From Bidens hawaiensis (taxonomy: Eukaryota > Streptophyta > Magnoliopsida > Asterales > Asteraceae): 64,000 bases of DNA. The stretch is taken from contig JAIQDT010007645.1 in NCBI GenBank assembly GCA_021521415.1, positions 1 through 64,000 of the forward strand. The letters are read 5' to 3'. A model generated the notes under the pieces. It was not told the origin of the DNA and did no database searches. It worked only from the letters and a program-made list of their open reading frames with translations. Positions 34,575 through 46,106 of the stretch are shown here, piece by piece (positions within the stretch are counted from its first letter, which is position 1; every line of letters starts with the position of its first letter). The position numbers and the translations under genes are program-made.

Positions 34575-37308
34575 ATGGCAGCTGTGGCAGGTGCTGGTGG
34601 TGATGAAGGTGGAGATAACAACCGACAGTTCTTTCCGGGTCACAACATGTATATCACTTTAGATCCGGATGCTAGTGGTATAGACGACTATCGTGAGATC
34701 ATTTCATTTCTCGTTCGCTCACGTATTTTTCACGCCATCACGACTACTCTTCCCATTTCGCTACCAAATATCGAAGACTTTTGGCGAACAGTTGAATATG
34801 ACTGTAGAGTTGATCCTCCGGTTATGCGCGCTACAGTGAACAATCAGGTAGTACAGTTCTCGGCAGATCAAATAAGGGTTGCTTTACAGTTCGGGGTTGA
34901 AACTACAAATGATCCCACAGACTTTCCGGCTACATTCAGAGATGGTGCATTTCTGCGCATGGGTTATTCGGGTCCGTTGGGTGACACTCAAAGGAGAAAG
35001 GGATTTTTATTATATCAGTGGCGGTTTCTGATGCACGTGATGATAGTGTGCATCTCTGGTCGTAAAGCTGGTACAGACGGTATGGGGGCAACGATGCAAT
35101 CTGCAATGACTGCCCTGACTTACAACAAGCCCTACAGCTTTAGTCATATGGTTTTTTATGAGATTGATCGTCAGAGTCGCTAGGGAAAGATTTTTAATGT
35201 ATCCGAGATTCCTACAGATGATTCTGAATCACGTAGCTCCTACTCTGCCTTAACGACGTCCTATCCGTTATGTTGAAAGTGTAAATAAGAGAATTTTTGC
35301 GCAATGTAGGTCATCAAGTGCTCGTAGCAAACCAGAATTTTGTCCGCGGCACACTGCATTGTTTGGTTATTTGGTGAATCCTGCTTATGTTGCTCCTCCA
35401 GGAGATGAATTTCTTGATACGGCACCGCAACAGGCTAATGTTCCTCAACCACCTCCTGTGGTTCAACCTCCACCCATGGGACAGCAAGCACCGCCTGCTG
35501 ATTTGGAAGTTGCCTTTGGAGGGCAAGGGCTGTTTGACATGGATCCGGCTACTGAAGCTCATGTCTCAATAGTAGAGGCATCTGGTGTTCATGTTTCTAT
35601 GGTCGCTACATCTGTGGAGGATTCTGAGAGAACCGACTCTGACTCCTCCACTGACGATATCGTTGAAGCACAACAGATTCTTTCAGACAAGAAAGAATAC
35701 ATGGCAAGAGAAAGAAAGACTCGGATGACAGCGAATCTGATTATGAGGAGGATTTGTATCGGTTGGTACGAAGATCAAAAAAGGCACAGGTTGGTGAAAG
35801 TTCAAGTGTTGGTGAAGGTTCGAGGGTTGTTCGCTTTTCTCCACCCTCGTTATCCGGTATGACCATGGTTCCTGCTTCTACGACTGTCACAATGCCGATT
35901 ACCACTGGTGTTCCATTGGTGACAATGTCATCATCATTTGGTATTCCTCCAACCACATTTCAGTTTACTGCTTCGGAGATAGTTTCCTTGCCACCTCCTA
36001 CTGTTACTCCATCGGAGGTTGTTGCAAGATTTGTTGAGTCAACGTTGGTTGCTACTGCGGGGTTACATGTCACAATACCACCCGCGGTTACTGTTCAGCC
36101 TGCTTCTGATACTCCAGCTAGTTTGGGAATTCCTCCACCTTATGCTCAAGACATTTCTCACATGCGTTTTGATTTTGATGCTACTTTGTCTGATTCTGAA
36201 AGGATAGCGGCTCTCGAACGGGTAGTTGCTGAATAGTCAAGAATCAATCTAATCCAGACTCAAGCTATCCAGCGACTTGTAGCAGAAAATCAGATCCAAT
36301 CGTCCCTCCTTGTTGAACACGGTAAACTATTTGATGCTCTAAAACAGTTCTTAGCATCTCAGGGGGGAGACGAGCTGCAAGGGTGATGAGTTGAGAACCA
36401 AGAAGAGGCAAGATAGAGACGATGATCCCAATGCATCGGAAGGTGCAGGTGGTGATTTGCCAAGAACTGAACAAGCTCTTGGGACTTCCAAATATCAGGG
36501 GGAGTCTGCTGGTACATCTGGTGGATTAGGTGGTGAGAATGTGGTGGTTGTGGAAGATGAGGAAGTGTTGGGTAATAATGATGTGTAAGCTGATGATGTG
36601 TTAACGGCTGATGAGTTTGGAAAGATTGGGGAACAGATAGAGATTGACAGTGACTTAGAAGAAGGGGAGATTGTTGATGATGGTGTAGAGCATGATATTC
36701 CGAATATTGATAAGGTGAACTTGAGTCAAGATGCAAATGTGTCTGATGAGTCTGAGTGGGAAGAACAGCCGAGATGGAAAGAAGGCTGTGCTCAGTGGTT
36801 TGTCAAGACAAAGAAGCCAGCGGTTCCAACAATGTTTAAGAAGAGTTACAACATCAAGGGATACGCTGAGTCAAAGAAAGGTATCATTTGTTGGTTGTAT
36901 GATGAAGAGATAAAGTTGTTTGTGATAAAACGTTATGATGGGATTCAATATTTTAAGAAGGCTTTGAGATCGCTCAACACCTTGCCTGAGTGTGAGGTGA
37001 AAGATTTGGCTCGTTTGAGATTGATTAATAGGAGTGATGATGATATTGCAAGAATAATTGGAAAGATAGTATGGAAGGAAGCTATTAAGGAGGAAATGTT
37101 TGAGCTTCTAAAGCCTCAGAAAGGAAGGTTGGTTGAAGATAAGGATCGGGGAATGAAGGCTGATGGCAAGCCTTGGATGGTGATGAAGTATAAGCCGATC
37201 CGGTGTTTGAAAGAAGTGCCGATGAAGATGATGCCCAAGGATATTTTAAGGAGTCTCAAGTGGTGGTACGTTGATAGTCAGATAGCTAAAGTTGTTATGG
37301 AAGATTAA
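34575..37308 (+). pseudogene. SIRE-type accessory ORF after pol (env-like position), broken
   Basis: The ORF starts at ATG 34575 (MAAVAGAGGDEGGDNN). The first 202 codons contain VVQFSADQIRVALQFGVE, LRMGYSGPL and LLYQWRFLMHVMIVCISGRK, matching a conserved domain of unknown function found in the extra ORF of SIRE-like elements. Proline-rich pieces follow in shifted frames (35359-35862, 35754-36236), and then a C-terminal acidic and basic part (36598-37308; FGKIGEQIEIDSDLEEGEIV, MFKKSYNIKGYAESKKG, LKWWYVDSQIAKVV). Stops lie at 35181, 35860, 36234, 36586 and 37306. I see no clear membrane segment or signal peptide, so an envelope role is not supported by sequence. Confidence 0.7.
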
Positions 37309-37550
37309 GACGAACAGGAGATTCTGAGAGTGTATGATCCCATGCACTTAGTAAATTTGTTTCAAGCTGATTTGCAGATACTAAACGATAAGAAGATATT
37401 CTACATTCCTGCGTGGAAAGATGAAGCCAAGAAGTACCAGAGGGTGGTCTCTGTCTGTGTAAGACAGGGCGTTCATGCTTGAAGACGGGTGGCACGAGAT
37501 TTTTAGGATTACTAGACACAAGAAAGAAGATAGAGATATGAAGCTACTGC

Positions 37551-37562
37551 CAAGGGGGAGTC
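37551..37562 (+). promoter_or_regulatory. Polypurine tract of element F
   Basis: CAAGGGGGAGTC lies directly before the 3' LTR. Confidence 0.85.
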
Positions 37563-37972
37563 TGTTAGTGCATAATGTCAGTAGTTCAGTATCTTGTGTT
37601 TTGTCTGTGTCTGTAATCGTTTAGTTTGTTTGTAATGTTTTGAATATTGTTTGTTGTATGTTCGCTAGTGTTAGGCTAACTTGGAGGATAAGCGAAGTTA
37701 TGACAACTTCGCCTAGTATGTTAGGCGAAGTTGTCGAGGTCTATTTAAACCTCCACTTCGGCTTTTAGGGTTAAGTTTTTCCTGAACGAGTTGGATTGTG
37801 ATCTTTAGCATCACGTGTTGGCTTTGGGATTATATCACTTTTATCATTCTATTTCGTGTGTTTATCTATCGATTCAACGTATTGCTTATCTTACACTCGT
37901 TTCGTATTACGTGGGGATTCCGCACCCTCGTGTTACGAGATACTCCTGTGTAGATCCGACTGGGAACCTACA
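37563..37972 (+). repeat. 3' LTR of element F
   Basis: 410 bp, identical in length to the 5' LTR with 10 substitutions and no indels. It is followed by TSD tgggc. Confidence 0.95.
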
Positions 37973-39024
37973 TGGGCCAAACAAGGGAATCAGTGACGGA
38001 ACTTACAAAGGAATTCCTGGCCTCGTTCAATATAAAGAAGAAAAATTTTGACATGTGGGATAACGCGGCAATCGAATTCCGATATAGGGGTGTATGGCAT
38101 AAAACTTCTGTCACCCAACTAGGAGTTGATTTGGGAATTTACACAACCAAAGAGACCGACTCAGACATATGGTACGAGGCTAAAACAACATTTACAGATG
38201 AAGGTGATAATGATGAAGCTAAAGCAGGTGCCACAAGGGAAGAAGTTTGGGAGCAGTTGAGTTATGGAACAGCAAAGTATAGACCGAGCGTTTCAAAAAG
38301 CACAGCACTGCGTGACCCGCTCATGAGGTACATCCACCGTTTGCTGAGTCACACCGTCACAGCTCGAGGACAGAGTGAAGGGGTTGTCAACCTGAGGGAT
38401 CTTTGGGCATTGTACTGCATGAAAAACGAACTACCATGCAATATCACTATGCTATTTTGCAAACTTTCCATGAAAAATGCCACTGCCCGAGGAAATACCC
38501 CGATCATCAGTGGTCCCTGGGTCCACAACCTCTACAGGGCTATTGGTGCAGACACCGAAGGAACTCCAAGCCCAGACCCGATAGCTCTGAACCTTGATTA
38601 CTGTGAAAGCATGCAGATGATTCAGCAAATCAGCCCTGGTGTGTGGAGATTTTGTGATAAGAACAACCAAGTTTGGGACCCAGAAGACCCGGCAGAGATG
38701 ATGATACAGGATGTGCATGAGAGACAACAATCACCACCCAGACAACACCGCCGCCGAACTTACCATCAGAGTGGAGGCCCATCTTCATCAGGGGCCGGTC
38801 CCAGTTCGTCACACGATAGCCGATACTCTCTCGAGGGTATATATGGACTTAATGATCAATTCTCAGCTAACACTACCACCTCATTTGACAGGAATACAGA
38901 GCAGATGGCTGCCTCAGATGCACAGCGAGCAGCCGAATATGCAGAGACGAGGCGAAAGATTAATCGTTTGGGCCATCTCATGGACAGGCAGTGGGGACCA
39001 TTTGTACCGGACACGGGTAACTGA

Positions 39025-39471
39025 TGACTGGCGGCACTGGTAGGTCGGACACGGGCATGGGTTGGTAGTATTTCATGAACTTATGATGTGTGTTTTTAAA
39101 CAATTTACTTTATGTCGTACTTGTTTGTTATTTGTATGTTGGTTTGGATATCTTTATGGCCATGGGTGCCAAAGACATTATGTTAGGTACTAATTTATCC
39201 CGATAGGGCAAGGGATGGATGATTCCATACCCAGTTTTCAGCAGTCTATGCTTGGTTGTTTATGGATGTTTGCAGTTTTATATTATACAGGTACAAAAAC
39301 AGGAAAACGGACGAAAAACAGGGGACGCTCGGTCGAAATTTCGTTGACCCATAGGGAAGTAACTCTCCATTTTTACCCATAATACTCAATTAAAATTTTT
39401 ATATTTCTATGAAAGCTTTGAGTGAGTCATATGTTTCGTGTGGTTTAGAACTTGTCGCAATTACTCATTTC
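39025..39471 (+). other. Element E non-coding region after ORF3, up to junction with D
   Basis: No gene is seen. Positions 39290-39470 match the reverse complement of 42490-43000 in element D (GGAAAACGGACGAA..., GAGTGAGTCATATGTTT...), which is how the break point of E at about 39471 is located. Confidence 0.7.
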
Positions 39472-39504
39472 AAAACCGTGTCACCGACAACGCCGCCAAA
39501 AACT

Positions 39505-41390
39505 TGATGTGTGCATGCGTGCGCGTAGCTGGTATAAATATGATAGCTTGGATATTTAGCTTTTGCACAAGATCATGTTTTAAATTTATAAAAGTGATTT
39601 CACAAAGACTAAATACACACAAAATAGGCAAGTGTACCTATCGTATATGTAGAATAGTATTGGTAAGAACCAAGTATCGATCCGTGGACACAAATGTTTC
39701 TAATAATGAATCGTTGTTTTACTTTAATCGGAGGTTTTAATCATTTTGGGGTTAATTTTCTTCAAACTTCTTATAAAATATAAATACTTATATATATAAT
39801 ATATAGGTGACCAAGAAAAGAGATTCTAAACGAGTTGTTCAATTATGCGAAGGTTACCATCTAAGATCAAGAATCCACTTCATTTTAGCATTGATAAATA
39901 ATATTTGAACATGTGGTAAACTTGCCATAATAATATATGATAGATAGCTCCTTAAACCTTAAGTGAGCATCTTTGGCACTAAGGAGATAGCATGCGCATT
40001 TTAAAGTCCACCCTTTCCTAATGTAATGCCATCTCAATGATGTCAATTTAAGTTGGCAAGTAGTTTCGAAAGTAGAAAGATTAGGATTGACTTCGATTTC
40101 TCAAATACCAATTCTAACAACTTCGGGTGGTAGTAGTTTAGTCACACAACCTCCCCTTGGTTGATTTATGTAGGTTATAATTACACATTCCATTAACATG
40201 TGATTTCTTTAACTAGCATGATATCCCAAGCAAAGCCATTTTCGGATTACCACGACTTAGAGAAATACATCATAACTTATATCTCATCATTTCTAAGTAA
40301 AATATAAGGATCCGTGTTTCGATAATGTATCAAAGTATTTCTATCTTTCAAGAACATGAATCGATCATGAACGATTGCCAATAGAATTGACAACCACCAA
40401 CTTTGAATTAGTGATTTAAGATGGTGAAACATTTCTCATCAAAAGATAATTGTAATATAACCATGTACTTTACTAGACTACACCACATATTTTATATAAT
40501 TATCAAGTAAAACAAAGCTTCTTCATAGATTTTAGATGGTAAAAGGAGTTTAGCTCATAATGGGCATGATGATAAACATTAAGATGAATGATAATAACAA
40601 ATACATGATTAAACTTAGAACAATCTAACCAAATGTAGATGAATCTTCCTTCTTAATGATGATGATGATAGAAAATAATGATGGTTGATGGTGATGACCT
40701 CCAAGCCTTCAAACTCTTCACTAAATCTTCTACGTAAGTGTTTGTGTGTGTTTTTATAAGTGAAACCGGATAGAACTCTTTTCAAGGCACACCAAGTGAG
40801 TGCAACATGAGCCAGTATTTATAGGCAATCTGGATAGTGAGGCACGGCCCCGTGCTTGATGAGCATGCCCCCGTGCATTTTTAAGACATGTGCCAGATTT
40901 GTCTTGTCTTTTCTATGACGTGGCAACGGCCCCGTGCTTTTTAGTGACATGTGCTAATTCTTTTTGTCGTTTCCGGAAGGTAAGCACGGCCACGTGCTTC
41001 CTGAGGCACGCCCTCGTGCATTTTAGTGACATGTGCTAATTCTTTTTGTCGTTTCTGAAAGGTGAGCACGGCCCCGTGCTTCCAAAAGCACGGCCCCGTG
41101 TTTTCTGAAAGCACAGCCCCGTGTTTCCAAAAGCACAGCCCCATGTTTCCTGAAAGCACAGCCCCTTGTTTCCTGAAGCACAGCCCCATGTTTCATGAAG
41201 CACAACCCCATGTTTTGCTGTTTTCTTTGGTTTTTCTTTGGCTTTTCATTCGTTTCTTCGTTTGAGGCTTGGTTTCACCTGAAAATACATTTTAACATGA
41301 TAAGTAGTTATTTTAACTATATTATACGATAGAATTGTAGTTTTTAGAGATTATTTGATGCTAAAAAGATGTATATTTTTATATACATCA
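39505..41390 (-). repeat. LTR of Athila element D
   Basis: 1886 bp; the minus strand starts TGATGTATATAAAAATATAC and ends GCATGCACACATCA. A TATA box CCTATAAATA (minus) lies at 40815-40824, about 17 nt after the last palindrome. It aligns with the E 3' LTR but is about 100 bp longer through a tandem expansion of the palindrome region. Confidence 0.88.
40841..41215. repeat. Tandem array of AGCACGGCCCCGTGCT-type words in D LTR
   Basis: The right part (41064-41215) is about seven units of 21-24 bp, each with GCAC(A/G)GCCCC(G/A)TGTTT and spacer CCTGAAA. The left part (40841-41063) repeats a ~70-100 bp unit with a word pair, then ACATGTGC(T/C)A and TTTTTGTCGTTTC. Confidence 0.93.
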
Positions 41391-41408
41391 AACATCCCCA
41401 CACTTGAA
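41391..41408 (-). promoter_or_regulatory. Polypurine tract of element D
   Basis: The minus strand reads TTCAAGTGTGGGGATGTT directly before the LTR, preceded by TTGAGGACAAGCAA. Element E has the same arrangement at 49945-49977. Confidence 0.8.
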
Positions 41409-41909
41409 CCTTGCTTGTCCTCAAGCAAGCTACTTATAAATATTCTCTAAAAATAGCAAGTTAGGACCATAGCTTAAACATCCCCAAAAGAGTTCCAAGA
41501 AAATGGGAACAAAATAACCAACCTTAAATCATAGGAATATATGTAGTGATATATAAAAAGGTGATTTTGTTTTTATGAGTTTCCGTTTATGCAAAACGTC
41601 ACGTTCTCACAATGTTCACTCACACTCGATTTTATATCTGATCATACCTGTGATGTATGTATGTGAACACTCTTAGTCAAAATGTAACCTGTGATAAATA
41701 GGCTTGTAACAAGTTCAAATCTCCACCTTTGTGAAGGGTTGCATAGATCAGAAGGTAATTGGGTTGGTTTTGTGTGAGTAGAGATTTTGTAATTTTGTGG
41801 TGGTTCAAGGGCTTAGGTTAATGATGATGGTAAATACAACTTCTGCTGATTGTCGGGAGTATTGAGATGTCTTCAATGGTTAGCTCCTCCCGATTGCTAA
41901 ACTTTTTTT

Positions 41910-42328
41910 TTACAAACCTAGTGACTCTTTTAAGGTTAGATTGTCAAGACCAGTTTTGTTGAGGATGTGGATCAGTTCTTCCTCAATCCTGCTCTGAACA
42001 TAACTCCCAACTCTAATGGATCGTTCGGCTTTGAGCCTAATAGCCCCCACCCTCATTAGTTCGGTATATTCATGTGAGACTGAGTTTGACTTTTTCTACA
42101 TCTTCCTTCGTGGGACAAGTTTTCGTGACCTAAGCATCGTTCATATCTTTTTGCACTTCTTTTCATTGCGCTGTTGGAAACTCCACAAAATGGTGGCCTT
42201 TGTTCATCTTGGCGCCACTTTTTCCTCAGCTCATTGCTAAAGAGAAAAATTATCTCCCTAAGTTCTGGAGGCAACCTAGGTTTTGCTAAACGTATGCAGC
42301 AAAGGAAATTGAAATCAAAAGAATGCAA
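41910..42328 (-). CDS. Athila ORF4 of element D: small zinc-knuckle-like protein
   Basis: The frame reads LHSFDFNFLCCIRLAKPRL, PELREIIFLFSNELRKKWRQ, DEQRPPFCG, then CLGHENLSHEGRC. After a one-base shift near 42065 it reads YTELMRVGAIRLKAERSIRV and IEEELIHILNKTGLDNL, with a stop at 41910. In E the cysteine block is CLGCGNWSHEGRC, a C-x2-C-x4-H-x3-C pattern like a zinc knuckle, and in D one Cys is His. No ATG opens the D frame here; E starts at ATG 49057. I do not recognise the family. Similarity between D and E suggests the protein was under selection in this Athila group. Confidence 0.6.
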
Positions 42329-43040
42329 TTACAGTTCTTTAGGGTCTGCCGGTAAAAGACCAGTGTTGTATTTTACTGGTGAGAGGGATAAAGTGGTGTG
42401 ATAGGGTTTTTGGGTATTGTGATTTGGAGAATGGTTTGATGGGATTGTGATCATATTACCTTCTTCCTTATATAACGCTTCGTGTGGTCTTAAAATGAAT
42501 AATTACGACAAGTTCTAAATCACACAAAACATATGACTCACTCAATGCTTCCGAAAAAATATTTATATGGCATGAGTTTTATCTCACAGTAACGGAGGGA
42601 TTGGGTATAAACGCCATATTTTGCATAAATTTGTTCTCATTATTACAACACTTCTTTTTACTTTTTCACTTTTTTGGTTATAGTAGATTTGTAGTTGGTT
42701 ATTTGAAAAAAAATTCTTGGATATGCTTTTGGTTTTGTTTTCAAAAATAGTCTTTGTTTGCTACAAAAAATTTTGTTATTAGAGAATCTTATAATTAGTT
42801 GAGCAAGCAATTGGTCAAGTAATTCCCCTCCCCACACTTGAATCTCACATTGTCCTCAATGTGAAAAGATTCATAAAAGATTAATAATAAGATTCATATG
42901 AATTATGGAGGGTAAAATGGAAAGGAACTTCCCTACGGGCTAACGAAATTTTGACAGAGCGTCCCCTGTTGTTCGTCCGTTTTCCTGTAGTGTACCTATA
43001 TAAAAACTGCATACGACCAACAAACATAATAATACTTAAA

Positions 43041-43112
<72 letters not shown>

Positions 43113-43180
43113 TTATTTATTTATTATATATTTTTAACCTTATTTCAATGCCTAGTTTAATCAGGGTTTTGGCCAGACCC
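42329..43180 (-). other. Element D non-coding region between integrase and ORF4
   Basis: It contains a second G-rich block AAGTGTGGGGAGGGG preceded by TTGAGGACAATGTG (42826-42865, minus) and an (ATT)n run (43041-43112). No gene is seen. ORF3, present in E at the matching place, is missing, with the join beside the (ATT)n run. Confidence 0.7.
43041..43112. repeat. (ATT)n microsatellite in element D
   Basis: About 24 ATT units, uninterrupted. Confidence 0.97.
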
Positions 43181-43189
43181 TACTTCCAA

Positions 43190-44340
43190 AATGTTCACTG
43201 ATCTGGGTGGAGGATTAGTACCTCCGAGAAGGTCTCGAATGGTCCATCGATGTATGGTTTCAATCGATGTCCATTAACTTTGAAATTTTGGCCTTCAGAA
43301 TTTGAAATCTCGACTGCCCCATAGTCAAAAACTTATTCAACTATGTGTGGACCTGTCCAACGAGATTTCAACTTTCCTGGGAAAAGACGTAAACGTGTGT
43401 TATATAACAGTACACGGTCGCCAACTTGAAATTTTTTTTTACTTTTAAATGGGCATCGTGTAAACTTTTAGTCTTTTCTTTGTAAGACCAAGAATTTTCA
43501 TATGCCAGTGCTCTTAGTTCTTCGAGCTCGTGAATTTGATCTTCTCGGTTTTTACCGGCGGACATTAGATCAAAATTCACTGCTCTCAGAGCCCAATACG
43601 CTTTGTGTTTTAGCTCTACGGGTAGATGACATGTCTTCCCATAAACAAGTTTGAATGGTTTTGTTCCTATGGGGGTTTTGTAAGCCGTCCTTAGGGCCCA
43701 TAATGCGTCATCTAATTTTTCTGCCCAATTCTTGCGATTCATTCCTATAGTTCTTTCTAAAATCCTTTTAATTCCTCAATTCGAGACCTCTACTTGCGCA
43801 CTAGTCTGAGGGTGATATGGTGTTGCCAGTCGGTGGTGAACCCCATATCGTGCTAAGACTTTGTCCATCAGAGCGTTACAGAAGTGGGTACCTCCGTCGC
43901 TGATTAGGGCTTTCGGAGTACCGAATCGTGAAAATAACTTTTTTTGAAATCTTACTACAACCCGAGCATCATTAGTGGGAAGAGCTTTAGCTTCAACCCA
44001 TTTAGACACGTAGTCGACTGCTACTAGGATGTACTTATTTTCGAATGAGTTAGGAAAAGGGCCCATGAAATCTATTCCCCACACATCAAAGACCTCACAA
44101 AATTGAATGCCTTTTTGAGCCATCTCATTCTTGGCTGAGATGTTCCTGCCTCTTTGACAAGCATCGCATGCTTGGATCAAAGCATGTGTATCTTTGTATA
44201 TGGTGGGCTAGAAGAATCCTGCATCAAACACTTTTCTGACCGTAGTGGCGGTACCGTGGTGTCCCCCAGTAGGTCCTTCATGGCAGTGTTTGAGAATATC
44301 TAAGGTTTCCTTTCCTGCTACACACCTACAAATAACCTGA
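43190..44340 (-). pseudogene. pol: Athila element D integrase
   Basis: The zinc domain is [12 protein letters not shown] with CDACQRG. The core shows [25 protein letters not shown] and [12 protein letters not shown], so the D-D-E residues are present. The C-terminal domain is [13 protein letters not shown], then a stop, VFDYGAVEIS and VNGHRLKPYIDG. Stops lie near 44210 and 43776, and there is a one-base shift in an A9 run near 43436, at the same place as the shift in E. Confidence 0.88.
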
Positions 44341-45256
44341 TCGGCACCTATCCTAAACAGGTATGGATCTTCCCAGAAGTAGAACTTAAGGTCGGAGAAG
44401 AATCTCTTGCGTTGTTGATGAGTTAGCCCTTTTCTTAGGGTTCTACAAGCCAGATAGTTTGCGAAGTCGGCAAACCAAGGACTTTCATCCTTTTCCTGCA
44501 TGACTGCTTGGATATGCATGAGAATTTCGTGTGGAAAATTATCATCGATAACTTCTTTGTGAAGTTCCTCTGAATCTGGGCATTCTAAGCGTGAGAGATG
44601 GTCTGCGGCTACATTCTCTGCTCCTCTCTTGTCCTTGACTTCTATATCGAATTCTTGGAGTAGTAGGATCCATCGGATAAGTCTAGGTTTGGCATCTTGC
44701 TTGTTGAAGACGTAACGTATGGCGGCATGGTCGGTGTAAACTATGGTTTTGGAAAGAACGAGGTATGATCTAAATTTCTCAAAGGCAAAGACTACTGCTA
44801 ATAACTCTTTTTCTGTTGTGGTGTAATTTTCTTGTGCATCATTAAGAGTTTTACTAGCATAGTAAATTGGGTGAAAATGTTTTTCTTTGCATTTCCGGAG
44901 TACGGCTCCAACTGCAAAGTCGCTTGCATCACACATGATTTCGAATGGAAGGGTCCAATCGGGTGTAGTCATGATTGGTGCATTGACGAGTTTGTCTTTT
45001 AATATGTTGAATGATTCAACACATTCTTGGAGAAGACAAACGGTGCGTCTTTCTCCAGAAGTTTGGTCATAGGTCTAGCAATTTTGGAAAAGTCTTTTAT
45101 GAAGCGACAGTAAAATCCCGCGTGACCTAGAAAACTTCTAATGGCTCTAACTGAAGTTGGTGGTGGAAGTTTGGATATGGTTTCTATTTTTGCTCTATCA
45201 ACTTCTAATCCTGCTTGGGATATCTTATGACCTAGAACGATGCCTTCTTTGACCAT
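44341..45256 (-). pseudogene. pol: Athila element D RT thumb and RNase H
   Basis: The connection is GLEVDRAKIETISKLPPPTS and FLGHAGFYCRFIKDFS (absent from E). After a shift near 45030-44985 comes RNase [32 protein letters not shown] and [13 protein letters not shown]. The linker to integrase follows in the same open frame (44972-44208). Confidence 0.88.
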
Positions 45257-45960
45257 AAAGTGGCATTTTCCTAGTTGAGTACTAAGTTCACTTCCTCACA
45301 CCTAGTCAACATTTTGTCTAGGTTTTTCAAACAATGATCGAAGGAGTCTCCAAAGACTGAGAAGTCATCCATGAAAACTTCCATAGAGTACTCGATCATT
45401 TCATGAAAGATGGCCATCATGCAACGTTGGAAGGTGGCCGGAGCATTACATAATCCAAATGGCATTCTTAAGTAGGCGAAGGTTCCGCATGGACAAGTGA
45501 AAGTGGTTTTCTCCTGATCTTCAGGAGCGATGGGAATTTGAAAGTATCCAGAGAATCCATCAAGAAAACAGTAGAACATTTTTCTCGATAATCGCTCAAG
45601 CATTTGATCGATAAAAGGAAGTGGAAAATGATCTTTTCTTGTGGCGTCATTAAGCTTCCGGTAGTCAATGCAAACTCGCCAGCCTATGATGGTTCTCATC
45701 GGTATTAGCCCGTCCTTCTCGTTCATTACAACTGTCATTCCTCCCTTCTTGGGTACTACTTGAACTGGACTGACCTAAGGTGAATCTGAGATTGGATAGA
45801 TTAATCCGGCATCAAGGAGTTTGATTACTTCCTTCTTCACCACATCTTGCATGTTGGGATTGAGACGTCTTTGATGTTGGACCACGGGTTTGTATTCTTC
45901 TTCCATGAGGATTTTGTGAGTACAAAAGTTGGGACTGATGCCCTTGATATCCATGATCTT
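45257..45960 (-). pseudogene. pol: Athila element D reverse transcriptase
   Basis: The blocks are [83 protein letters not shown] and the active site [11 protein letters not shown] with both aspartates. The polymerase palm is better preserved than in E. A stop before the first block's continuation near 45775 and a stop near 45268 break the frame. Confidence 0.88.
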
Positions 45961-46106
45961 CCATGCGATGGCCTTCTTATGGTTTTTGAGAACCTTAAGA
46001 AGTTCGCTTTCTCTTCTTTGGAAAGGTGAGATGAAATAATTACTAGGAGTTGAGAATATTTTTCTAGGAAGGCGTATTCGAGATGTTTTGGTAGTTCTTT
46101 TAACTC

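Larger units (their letters stand above)
25814..37972 (+). mobile_element. SIRE-like Ty1/copia element F, 12.2 kb, inserted in Athila ORF3
   Basis: The 410 bp LTRs at 25814-26223 and 37563-37972 differ at 10 positions (2.4%). The target-site duplication is tgggc (25809-25813 and 37973-37977). A tRNA-Met primer-binding site, gag, protease, integrase, RT and RNase H, a long region with an additional ORF, and a polypurine tract lie in order on the plus strand. The RNase H wording (DSDYGGC, RKSTTGGCQFLGGRLVSW, IRHHFIRDC) and the extra ORF after pol fit the SIRE/Maximus lineage. All ORFs have some damage. Confidence 0.95.
25609..39024 (+). pseudogene. Athila ORF3 (ATHILA ORF-1-like accessory protein), split by copia F
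   Basis: The 5' piece starts at ATG 25609 (MGEYGDEFHAYLVFGNR). The 3' piece is 37978-39024, with EFRYRGVWHKTSVTQLGVDL, DPLMRYIHRLLSHTVTARG and NLRDLWALYCM. The wording resembles the ATHILA ORF-1 family of unknown function found beside gag-pol in Athila elements. It ends with a serine/proline/glutamine-rich tail (about residues 255-345). Copia F is inserted at 25814 with duplication tgggc. Even when F is removed the two pieces are in different frames, so ORF3 was probably shifted as well. Confidence 0.7.

Noticed and set aside
36359..36736. Proline/histidine-rich open frame on the minus strand
   Set aside because: Reverse complement of the repetitive GGTGGTGA/GATGATG coding sequence of the SIRE accessory ORF; composition artefact.
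41064..41215. Regular short repeats with spacers resembling a CRISPR array
   Set aside because: Plant LTR context, repeats degenerate, spacers also repeated, no cas genes. It is the tandem palindromic-word array of the D LTR.
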